From NCBI GenBank assembly GCA_013306675.1, contig JABLUY010000162.1, positions 25,573 through 89,572 of the forward strand: a stretch of DNA of 64,000 bases, given 5' to 3'. The translations under genes were made by a program, and so were the position numbers. The notes under the pieces were generated by a model that worked only from the letters and a program-made list of their open reading frames with translations, did no database searches and was not told the DNA's origin. Positions within the stretch are counted from its first letter, which is position 1. The number at the start of each line of letters is the position of its first letter. Source of the DNA: Thraustochytrium sp. TN22 (Eukaryota; Sar; Bigyra; Thraustochytrida; Thraustochytriidae). This document shows positions 54,453-62,582 of the stretch, one piece after another.

Positions 54453-57119
54453 ATGAGCGCGACGGCATCATCCGATGCTGTGCATCGCTTGGTTCAAGCT
54501 GTAATGGACGAGGGCTGCGTGCAGCCTCTAGAAGAGTGGTGGTGGCACCGCTCGCCGACGCTGAACGCTTTACCAAAGAAGTTCTGGAAGAACGAGCATT
54601 GGCAAGCAGCGCTTCCAGGCAAAGTTCGACATTCGAGCCTGCTGTATAGGCGCCTGGGCGCGACATCGTTCGTTCTTGTCAGGGACGATGTGAAGAAGCA
54701 TCGCAACAACTGGTGCTGTTTCCTGCGCTATGAAAAGCTCCAGGACGAAGCCGCGTGCGCAAAGCTGCACGAGAAGCTGCTGACGATGCCGACCAAGCAG
54801 CCTCCCCCGACGATAGAGCAAAGTGCCGCCCTGAAGGATCTCCAGAAGAGGCTCACTGCCGACGACGGTGAGCGTGCCGCCGTCTCTAAGCAACTCCGCC
54901 TGGAGGTGGAAACGGAGACTGACCCTCGTCCTGGCTCACCAGAGGCAAGGGAAGGCGACGAAGAAGACCAGATCCAGCCGGCGTTGCTGATGACGGACGG
55001 GAACTTCTCTCAGCCCGCCGAAGGGAGCGAGCCTGCGCACGAGACGCCTCCTGAGTTGCAGTGCAAGCAATGCCCTGGGTTCAACGCAGCGTTCTCGTAC
55101 CCTGACACGGAGCGTAGCCCGGGAATTCGCTGCGATGGCCAGAAGGGCTGGAGCCGCGCATGCGACGGTGGTGAGCAGCGATGCAAGCCGTGCGCGTCGG
55201 CCTTTGCACGGTACCGGCAACACAAGGTGAACCTGAATAGTCTGAGGGCTCTGGTCCATGCCAACGACGAGGATAGCCTCGAGAGTGTGTGTGTCAAGGC
55301 GTACAAGAAGCTGGAGTGGGCCAAAGTGAAGGAGACAAGGGCAAAAGGCACCGAGCACGAACCAGTGCTCAGCGTGAGTAACGGCGAAGCCGCTGACCCA
55401 GACGGCGATGCCAATGAGGCGCTGGTCACCCTGGTAAGAAAGGTGTGGAAGGTGATGACGGCCAGCACATTTCTCTACTCGTTCATTTACTCCATGCTGG
55501 TCGCCGCGGCGAAACTTGCTGTGGAGGGGAAACAGAGCGTCAAGTGGGAGGATTCACCTCACACGCGACGCGTCAAAGCGTTCATGATGCACCTCTCACT
55601 GCTGCCTGGGTCCGCCAAGATCATGCACATGCTGCACGGGTTCGGCAAGCTCGATTCACGCGCCCCTGACAAATCAGGGCAGCCGCCAATGCCTCCTGGC
55701 ACGAACGTTCTACATCTCTACAACCTACCCCTCCCACCCCTCGCTACGCTGAAGAAGAATCTCCGACAAGCAAACCCATCCTACGAAGTGTGGCGTGACT
55801 CGTGCATCAAGCGCGGCGTCGACGAGATGCTTGCCTCGGGCGCCACGCACTACGTCCTTTGCTTTGACGGGATGGACGTGAAGAATTCATTGGAGGCGAT
55901 CTGGTCGAATGGCCCTCGCGTGCTGGGGCTTGACTACTACGACGAGCGCGACTTGCACGAGGAGCAAGGCGTGCTGGACCAGGACAAGGACTATGGTGAA
56001 GCAAACATGGACGTGCTTACCAAGGCGCTCGAGGCCGACGCGAAGCTGGTTGCTACCAAGGTTGAAACCGTCATTCTCAAGTCCGTAGACAACATGGTTC
56101 GGCTCGCCATCGGCTGCGTCCCTATATCCAGCGAAAGCCACACGTCGATCAGGAAGCTCCTTGACGATGCCGAGAAGCGCATTCACGTGGCCTCAAAGGG
56201 CAGGCTTCAGTGCCTGGCGATCTCATCCGACGCAGGCAGTGGCAACTACAAGGGTTACGAGCAGAGCACCTACTTCAAGGACGGCGTTCCGCTCGTCTTC
56301 GACAAGGACCACATCGTGAAGGCCTTCGTGGGCCAGCTCCGCACCAAGGAAGTCATTGACGAGGACGACAGGGGCAACTCGTGGCACTACAATCTCGTGG
56401 AGCTTCTCAAAGGCTTACGGCGGAAGACGCCGACACTCACCCGCGCAGGCATGCCCTGCCTTGATTGCGACATCGCACTCGCCGACATTTTCGAGCAGCA
56501 CGGGGGGTATCCTGAACCCGTCAAGGAGGTAGACAGATGCCGCCAGCACCTCCTCAAGATCGTGTCAGAAGATGCCATGATCGACAAAGACCCGATGTCA
56601 TGCACGCAGAGACTTCAGCTCGTCTCAAGGGAACTGCAAACATTGCTACGCAAAGAAGGCTTGGCGAAGTACACCTCCAAGCTCGCCCACATCATGAGCA
56701 TCGGCACAGACATCTACCACCTGCTGGAGGGCGAGCCCAGCATCTCCAACGTGTCGGAAGCTGCAAGCCAGATTCAAGAGAAGGTGGAAGGATGGATCGC
56801 GAGGCGCAAACAACGCAAAGCACCTTTGGTCCAGAAAAACTTGCAAGGCTGCATTAGCGCTCTCACACTCGGTAACATCGCCACCTTTTGCGAGAGCTGG
56901 AGGAAGGCTAGCTCCCGCGCATACGAGCAAGCAGCAACCGGCTTAGCGTGTGCTGCCGTGGTGCCGTTCTCCATCCAGAGTCTCGATAACGAGACAATCC
57001 ACTCCATGCTCCGAGACTACCAATCGCATGTCTCTGTGAAGGAAGCTTCGACTTCTTCAAAAAGGTTGCGCTCCGCTTTGCAGACGCCTCAAACCCGCAG
57101 CGCGGCTATGTATGCGTGA
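54453..57119 (+). CDS. Transposase-like protein, main part
   Basis: Up to 888 residues. A Cys-rich segment near 205-250 (CKQCPGF, CDGGEQRCKPC) may be a zinc-binding DNA-recognition domain. The centre has an RNase H-like layout: YVLCFDGMDVKNS near 470 (first acidic residue after a beta strand), CLAISSDAGSGNYKG near 590 (second, in an SSDxxSxN pattern) and VFDKDHIVKAF near 612, similar to the D-x-x-H-x-x-K motif found after the second aspartate in P-element/THAP9-like and related transposases. The last third is helical. I infer a DDE-type cut-and-paste transposase of uncertain superfamily. From about residue 860 the frame becomes less convincing while the -1 frame becomes protein-like, so the true product probably continues into the next frame. 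Confidence 0.65.
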   Translation: MSATASSDAVHRLVQAVMDEGCVQPLEEWWWHRSPTLNALPKKFWKNEHWQAALPGKVRHSSLLYRRLGATSFVLVRDDVKKHRNNWCCFLRYEKLQDEAACAKLHEKLLTMPTKQPPPTIEQSAALKDLQKRLTADDGERAAVSKQLRLEVETETDPRPGSPEAREGDEEDQIQPALLMTDGNFSQPAEGSEPAHETPPELQCKQCPGFNAAFSYPDTERSPGIRCDGQKGWSRACDGGEQRCKPCASAFARYRQHKVNLNSLRALVHANDEDSLESVCVKAYKKLEWAKVKETRAKGTEHEPVLSVSNGEAADPDGDANEALVTLVRKVWKVMTASTFLYSFIYSMLVAAAKLAVEGKQSVKWEDSPHTRRVKAFMMHLSLLPGSAKIMHMLHGFGKLDSRAPDKSGQPPMPPGTNVLHLYNLPLPPLATLKKNLRQANPSYEVWRDSCIKRGVDEMLASGATHYVLCFDGMDVKNSLEAIWSNGPRVLGLDYYDERDLHEEQGVLDQDKDYGEANMDVLTKALEADAKLVATKVETVILKSVDNMVRLAIGCVPISSESHTSIRKLLDDAEKRIHVASKGRLQCLAISSDAGSGNYKGYEQSTYFKDGVPLVFDKDHIVKAFVGQLRTKEVIDEDDRGNSWHYNLVELLKGLRRKTPTLTRAGMPCLDCDIALADIFEQHGGYPEPVKEVDRCRQHLLKIVSEDAMIDKDPMSCTQRLQLVSRELQTLLRKEGLAKYTSKLAHIMSIGTDIYHLLEGEPSISNVSEAASQIQEKVEGWIARRKQRKAPLVQKNLQGCISALTLGNIATFCESWRKASSRAYEQAATGLACAAVVPFSIQSLDNETIHSMLRDYQSHVSVKEASTSSKRLRSALQTPQTRSAAMYA

Positions 57120-58096
57120 CGCAGCGGTACAAACACTCGCCTTACGCCAGCTACGAGCTCACGAGGCTCAGGGAGCGACGCCTCCTGGAGGCACCGCTCG
57201 ACAACTACAAGTCAACCTTCGCGAAGTTGCGCGAGGTTAAACCCATCAAGAGGGACGACATCCCCCACAACAAAAGGCTCCTCGCACCATTTACGGAGAG
57301 GCTTGCACTCTACAACCTCTTTGGATGCACTTCCCTGCATAGCAACCTGCGTCACAGCACGCTGCACACCACGTCCGGAAAACATCGGCTTCAGGGCGAC
57401 CTTGAGGAGAACGGCCATGAGCCCAAGCGAAGGAGCAAGGCAACTACCGAGTACTGGAAAGAATGCCAGAGCGCGCGTGACTTGCTGCTCGAGCCCATAA
57501 GACAGGGCCTCGGTGGGCACGGCATTCCGCCGAAGGGGGTGCTGCCGATTCAGATAGCATGCAGTCGAATCGTTGTCGCGCGCACAACGCAAGATCCTTG
57601 CGGGATCATCCTCGACGAGCGGAGCACCGAAGCGAGCGAGACAAATCGGTTTGCGACCGTCGTCTCGCTCGAGTTCTTCTGCCCTCAACGTCCCGCACCG
57701 GGAAAGCCTGGACTGCGCGTCACGCGCAAGGTAGGCGTTACCACGAAGGGAGACGCCCAAGTCCTCCATACGATGCTTCAAAGCGACGTGTACGGCTTGC
57801 GCTTCGACCTCCTCAGCCCCACCGACCTAAACCTTCCTCGAACAAAGATCAGGGCTCACTTCGCTGACGAGGACCACCACATTCAGGCAGATTTTGAGAT
57901 GGCCGCATTGCACTCACGGCCGAAGCAAACTCTCGTGCACATCATCAACATGCGCAAGCTGAACGACCCAGATGGCTGGGTACCTTGCTTTCTCGACAGC
58001 AGGCTCATCGACTCCCGCGACGCAGCCCAGAAACTCAACGAAAATGCCAACAACATTGCAGCCCGGATAGACCCTGCGCCAGCACACACTATTTAA
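57041..58096 (+). CDS. Transposase-like protein, C-terminal part in a shifted frame
   Basis: About 326 residues follow 57116, and convincing sequence (FDFFKKVALRFADASNP) extends upstream to about 57,041 without an ATG. It overlaps the preceding frame and is in the -1 frame relative to it. Two explanations fit: an indel that broke a single gene, or a short intron (GTGAAG at 57,036 to CGCAG at 57,100, 65 nt) that restores the frame. The region has no recognised domain; it includes ILDERSTEASETNRFATVV and DLLSPTDLNLPRTKI. Its position before the right terminal inverted repeat supports its being part of the transposon gene. Confidence 0.55.
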   Translation, partial: GSFDFFKKVALRFADASNPQRGYVCVTQRYKHSPYASYELTRLRERRLLEAPLDNYKSTFAKLREVKPIKRDDIPHNKRLLAPFTERLALYNLFGCTSLHSNLRHSTLHTTSGKHRLQGDLEENGHEPKRRSKATTEYWKECQSARDLLLEPIRQGLGGHGIPPKGVLPIQIACSRIVVARTTQDPCGIILDERSTEASETNRFATVVSLEFFCPQRPAPGKPGLRVTRKVGVTTKGDAQVLHTMLQSDVYGLRFDLLSPTDLNLPRTKIRAHFADEDHHIQADFEMAALHSRPKQTLVHIINMRKLNDPDGWVPCFLDSRLIDSRDAAQKLNENANNIAARIDPAPAHTI

Positions 58097-58340
58097 GTTG
58101 ACCAGAGGCTTTGTCAACTCAATTTCAATTTGACCTTCCTTGTAGCTTATTCCTACGCCAACTCCGACCCTGCCTCGCCGCAGCGCTGCAACGCTCCAAG
58201 CCAGGCAGCCTTGTTGCAGATCTTGCCGTCTCCACAAGGCTCGCTCGCGTTGCCACGGACATGCCAGCGAGCCATATTTCGGAACGTTCTAAACAGGTGT
58301 GAAGGCGGCGCGGAGTCGAGGAAAGCAGGGGAGGTCCGGC

Positions 58341-58356
58341 CAGTTACTCCCCCCTC
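58341..58356 (-). repeat. Transposon terminal inverted repeat, right
   Basis: CAGTTACTCCCCCCTC, the exact reverse complement of 53,337-53,352. Confidence 0.85.
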
Positions 58357-58358
58357 AA

Positions 58359-58368
58359 CAGGTCAAAG
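58359..58368. repeat. Putative target-site duplication, right copy
   Basis: CAGGTCAAAG, identical to 53,325-53,334 and adjacent to the right transposon end. Confidence 0.7.
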
Positions 58369-58991
58369 GACCGCTCAAGTCCATTCTCGCCAAAATTCGG
58401 CCAGAACCGGGGTGAGGGCCTGGCCGAGGGCCTGCCTGGCAGTGCCTGCCCGCCACGTCGCTCTAAAAGGCTCGTGGCAGCCCTGCTGTCAAGGACTCCA
58501 GATGAATCCTCTAGTACACCAGCGCCTTCTGTGGCCGGGGTGAGGGGCCTGCCTGGCAGCGCCTGCCCGCCACCGGACCCCGTATAAGTTAGTACCAAAG
58601 TTAAAAAGGCCATAGGCCTAGTGGTCATCCACTTCGCGATCGGCGATCGGCGATCGCCGATCAGCTGGTTTGGGCAAGCACCTCTGCAACGTCGGAACAC
58701 TGGAACGATCAACGGATCATACATCGTGGTTATGCGCGCTGGGGCGACAGTGATGATGCTACTCACAGTCAATCAACGGTCTCTGCGCGCGCTTGGACGC
58801 GCGCAGACTGGTGCAAGAGCAGATTCGCGACGCGCACAGGCCGTACGTGGAGCTGCCCCGAGCGGCGATCTGCGATCACGGCGATTTGCGTCTCGGTTCT
58901 TCGCTTTGGAGCAAGAGGAGCAGCAGCACATCTCCATTCTCGGCCTACGGCACAAGCCTCGGCTCGTGACTCCAGCGACTCCAGGGTCGCG

Positions 58992-61871
58992 ATGGTGGTG
59001 GCTGCGACGGCTGCGGCGGCAGCCTTGGAGGCCCAGAGCTGCAAGCTGCCTCCGCGGCCGACCGCAAGAGACACGGACTTTGTGCTGAGCGCACCGCAGC
59101 TGCTGCAACACGAGGACGACGCCAAGCGCAGGCGCTTCGCGCCAGAGCACGCAGACCAGATGCAGATGCTGCAGCAGCGGCCAGACGCGCCGCAGGTCCC
59201 CCCACGACCTCGGCGGCAGCGCGAGGGCTCCGTGGTCTCGGCGAGCTCCATTGTGTCCACGTCGACTTATTGCTCATGGTGCTCCACGTCCACGAACTCA
59301 AATGACAGGGAAACGGACCTCCTTGAGGAGATCAACTTGCTCAAGCAGCAACTAAGACAGGGCCAGGTGGTCCAGCAGACGGAGCGTGATGAACCCACAG
59401 AGCGGCGCGCCGAGCGGCGCTTCGCGCGCGAGGAGGAGCTTCAGGCCACCGTTGACGCGCTGCGCACCGAGGCAGCCGACCTTCGCGACAAGATCGCACG
59501 GCGCGAGCAGGAGATCTCATCACATTACGAAGATCTGCTCAACGAAAACTCTGCACAGCTGCGCGAGGCTCTCCTGCATCGCGAGCAGGAAATCATCGCG
59601 CTGCACGACGATATGCTCACGCTGACGCAGCGTCTCGACGACGACGACGCCGACGACGAGACTTCGTTTCCGGCTACGCAGGTCGTCGAGCTGGGCGCGG
59701 AAAGTCTCCGCGCCCGGGCCGAGACTGCCGAGGCGGAGGTGGAGCGCCTGCGCGAGGAGCTCGAAGCCCGCGACGCGCAGGCTGACCAGCTGCGCAGCGA
59801 GGTTGAGCGCGAGCGCCTCGAGGAGCAGGTGATGCAGACGGAGCTCGACGCCCGCGCCCAGGAGCTCCAGGTGCTCAGTGACCAGCTCGCGGCCCGGGAA
59901 GCGGCTGTGCGCGTCGAGGCGGACGCGCACGCCGAGGAGGTGACGCGCCTGCGGCGGGCCCTGGCCGACCTCGAGGCGGCGCAAGCCGAGGAGCAGGCTG
60001 CGCAAGTCGCCCGCGAGGCCGTCGCCGAAGACGAGGTGGCGCGCCTGGAAATTGAACTGCAGGCGCTGCAGGTCAAGCTCGAGGCTCGCGACGCGCAGCT
60101 GGCCGAGCGTGCTGCGAGTGCAGAGGCCGACGAGGTCGAGCGCGTCGAGCTCGAGGCCCGCTTCGATGCCGCGCAAGCCGACCTCGACGTGCACCGGATG
60201 CGCGCCGAGCGCTTGGAGCACGAGCACGCCGCCGCCGTGCAGGAGCTCCAGGCCAGTCTGGACGCGGCCGAGGCCGAGGTGGCGGGCCGCCTGGGCCAGG
60301 CGCACAGCGCGGAGCTGAGCGCCCTGCGGACTGAGATGGACGCCTTGACCGCCAGGGCCGCGGCGCAGGAGGCGACCGTGACGGAGCTGCGCAACCGCGA
60401 GACCGCCCTGGAGGAGGAGTGCCGTGCGCTGGAGGGCGCGCACGAGAAGGCGCAGGCAAGCCTCAAGAAGCGGACCACAGAGTTGGAGGACATGTACGAG
60501 AATCTGGCGCGCTCGCGGACGACAGAACGCGACCTGCAGGCCGACGTGGAGGAGCTGACGGAGGCGATGGACGCCCTGGAGTCAGAGAAGCGGACACTGC
60601 TGGCCCGCGCCGCGAGCCTCGAGGAGGATCTTCGGGACGCACGGGCCAAGTCGGAGCTCCGCCAAGCCGCCAAGGAGAAGCTCCAGGTTATGGTGGCGGA
60701 CCTGGAGCAAAAGGTGGCGACCCGCGACGCCGAGGTTGGCAAACTGCACGTCGCGCTGAATGCGCTTGAGACAGAGCGGCAGGTGGCCAGGGAGCTCGAG
60801 GAGCAGCAAGGTCACGAGCTGCTGGCCATGCAGTCCGCGCACGCGGAGCAGAACGACTTGCGGCTGGAGCTTGCGACGCGGGACGCCGAGTTGGAGGCCC
60901 TCGCGGAGGAGCTGACACGGGCGCAAGAGAGCGGCGCGCACCGGCGCGCGGCGAGCGACCAGGAACTGGCGGCGCTTCGCGCGCAGCTCGAGACGGACCA
61001 GCGCAGGCACGAGGAGGAGCGCGCCCAGCTGCAGGGGCAGCTGGCCGAGCGCGAGACCGAGGCCGGCGCGCTCAAGATGCAGGCGGGCCGTCTGGAGGCG
61101 CAGGTGGCGCGTCACGCCGATCTCCGCACACGCCTGCAGGCCGAGATGGCCGACCTGCGCGCCGAGGTGACGCGCGCCCAGGAGAGCGTCTCGTCCGTGG
61201 CGACGCTGACCGCCAAGGTGTCCACACGCGACCGCGAGCTCGTGGCGCTCAATGCGAAGCTCTTGGAGGCGGAGGATCGGGTATTCCAGGTCGAGGCCGA
61301 GGCTGCCTCGCTGCGCGGCGAGCTGCGCGCCGCCGCCAAGGCTCCGCCGCAGCCGCCTGCGGAGTCCGAGGACGCGCCGATGGGTCTGCGCGAGGAGCTC
61401 AGGGAGGCACAGGCGCGCGTGGCGGCGTACCAACAGGAGAACGGCACGCTCAAACAGGAGGTGATTCAGGCGCGCAGCGCGCGCGAGGAGCAAGCGGACA
61501 CGCAGGCCCGGCGCGAGCAGCTCTTGCAGCTCCAGGTGGATCGGCACGTGCAGGAGATGGACGCGCTGCGCACGCAGCTCGCTACGCAGGGTGCGGGCCA
61601 GGTGATGCAGCTGCGGCAGGAGCTGGTCATGGTGCGATCCGAGTCCATGGCGCGGCAGCACGAGGCCGACCTTCTTCGCGGCCAGCTGCAGCAAGCGCTG
61701 CGCCAGGCCGATGCCAACGCGAAGCTCGCCCGCCGCGCCGAGCAGCGCCGCGCCCGCATGCGCGCGCAATCCGACGTGCTCAAGCAGGAGGCCCGCTCCG
61801 TCTTTCAAGCGCTGCGCCAGCGCGACGCCCACCTCAGCGAGCTCATCGACTTTATGATGGATGAGCTCTAG
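58992..61871 (+). CDS. Long coiled-coil protein of 959 residues
   Basis: After about 90 residues rich in Ala, Gln and Ser, nearly the whole protein (about 100-950) is heptad-type coiled coil, dominated by Glu, Ala, Arg and Leu, with recurring patterns such as ELEARDAQ, LEARDAQL and RLEAQVARHADLR. This resembles golgin-, centrosomal- or myosin-tail-like rods, but composition alone cannot assign a family. The frame is unbroken for 2.9 kb with host-like GC-rich codons. The gene sits between the transposon and the right inverted-repeat arm. The ATG at 58992 is the first in frame. Confidence 0.75.
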   Translation: MVVAATAAAAALEAQSCKLPPRPTARDTDFVLSAPQLLQHEDDAKRRRFAPEHADQMQMLQQRPDAPQVPPRPRRQREGSVVSASSIVSTSTYCSWCSTSTNSNDRETDLLEEINLLKQQLRQGQVVQQTERDEPTERRAERRFAREEELQATVDALRTEAADLRDKIARREQEISSHYEDLLNENSAQLREALLHREQEIIALHDDMLTLTQRLDDDDADDETSFPATQVVELGAESLRARAETAEAEVERLREELEARDAQADQLRSEVERERLEEQVMQTELDARAQELQVLSDQLAAREAAVRVEADAHAEEVTRLRRALADLEAAQAEEQAAQVAREAVAEDEVARLEIELQALQVKLEARDAQLAERAASAEADEVERVELEARFDAAQADLDVHRMRAERLEHEHAAAVQELQASLDAAEAEVAGRLGQAHSAELSALRTEMDALTARAAAQEATVTELRNRETALEEECRALEGAHEKAQASLKKRTTELEDMYENLARSRTTERDLQADVEELTEAMDALESEKRTLLARAASLEEDLRDARAKSELRQAAKEKLQVMVADLEQKVATRDAEVGKLHVALNALETERQVARELEEQQGHELLAMQSAHAEQNDLRLELATRDAELEALAEELTRAQESGAHRRAASDQELAALRAQLETDQRRHEEERAQLQGQLAERETEAGALKMQAGRLEAQVARHADLRTRLQAEMADLRAEVTRAQESVSSVATLTAKVSTRDRELVALNAKLLEAEDRVFQVEAEAASLRGELRAAAKAPPQPPAESEDAPMGLREELREAQARVAAYQQENGTLKQEVIQARSAREEQADTQARREQLLQLQVDRHVQEMDALRTQLATQGAGQVMQLRQELVMVRSESMARQHEADLLRGQLQQALRQADANAKLARRAEQRRARMRAQSDVLKQEARSVFQALRQRDAHLSELIDFMMDEL

Positions 61872-62582
61872 GCCTAGGCTATCTAAGTTAAAATTGAGAC
61901 GATGACAAATAGCAATTTCTTTGCCCTCGATGCTGGTGACGAAAGACCCCGTTCAGGGACCGCCATCTTGTGTCAGGTCGGCCGCGGTCAGGACGGCCGC
62001 TCCCTGTCCCGCTGCTTCGCTGCGCTTGCCATCACCAGTGTTTGCTCTTGCGTGCAGTGCATGCAGTCCAGCCAGCCGCTGCAGCGACCGTGCGCTGGAG
62101 AGGTCCCCGGCTCGCGCGCTGCCGTCGTCGCCGCGAGCCCGGCCGCCGGCACGCTCGCACGCCCGCACGCGTCGTGCGTCCCTCGTCACGTGCTCGGTCG
62201 TCGGCGCGCCTCACTCGCCGGCCAAACAGTACAAGCGGCTCGCCGGCCCCGGCTCGAGGCCGCCCAGCCGCTGCCAGCGCCTGCCGGCCTGCCCGTTGCG
62301 CGCGAGGTCTCCTCCCCTCTCGCCATCGCCATCCACAGAACCCGGCTCGCCGTCACCGCGCGACGTGGCGACGGTGGCGCGACGTGCGCAGCGCAGCTGC
62401 GGCCTGCGCATCGACCATCCCTGCAGCGCAGCGCGGCAGTTTGCAATTGCAATCGACCACGCGCCCGCCGACCATGGCGAGAGGGCCTGTTTGCTTATTG
62501 GGAAAGCAGCCGGCCCGGCCAGCGTCCAACGTCTGCCGGCCAGCCGGAGGCGGCCGCGCCGTTGCGGCGGCCTCCAAGTCCC
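61872..62582. other. Spacer between the coiled-coil gene and the right inverted-repeat arm
   Basis: 711 bp, GC-rich, open in several frames without protein-like sequence. No repeat shared with the left side of the spacer was seen. Confidence 0.45.

Larger units (their letters stand above)
53335..58358 (+). mobile_element. 5.0 kb terminal-inverted-repeat DNA transposon
   Basis: The ends share GAGGGGGGAGTAACTG in inverted orientation (53,337-53,352 and 58,341-58,356), extendable to 18 bp with one mismatch. Direct copies of CAGGTCAAAG flank both ends. Between them lies a transposase-like reading frame in two parts. The target duplication of 10-13 bp is longer than in most superfamilies (Mutator-like 8-11; hAT and P element 8). 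The family is not identified. The element is inserted 24 bp from the inner edge of the left inverted-repeat arm. Confidence 0.8.
58097..58991. other. Right transposon end and 5' flank of the coiled-coil gene
   Basis: It contains the transposon terminus (to 58,358), the second target-site copy, and two direct repeats of a GGGTGAGG-GCCTGCCTGGCAG-GCCTGCCCGCCAC block at about 58,408-58,456 and 58,535-58,574. Palindromic CGGCGATCGCCG sequence lies near 58,642-58,660. No gene was recognised. Confidence 0.5.

Noticed and set aside
53335-58358. Polinton/Maverick or virophage-like element
   Set aside because: No DNA polymerase, packaging ATPase, integrase or capsid-like protein was found, and the terminal repeats are only 16-18 bp.
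59525-61832. Minus-strand open frames opposite the coiled-coil gene
   Set aside because: They are antisense shadows of the GC-rich coding strand; the heptad pattern is clear only on the plus strand.
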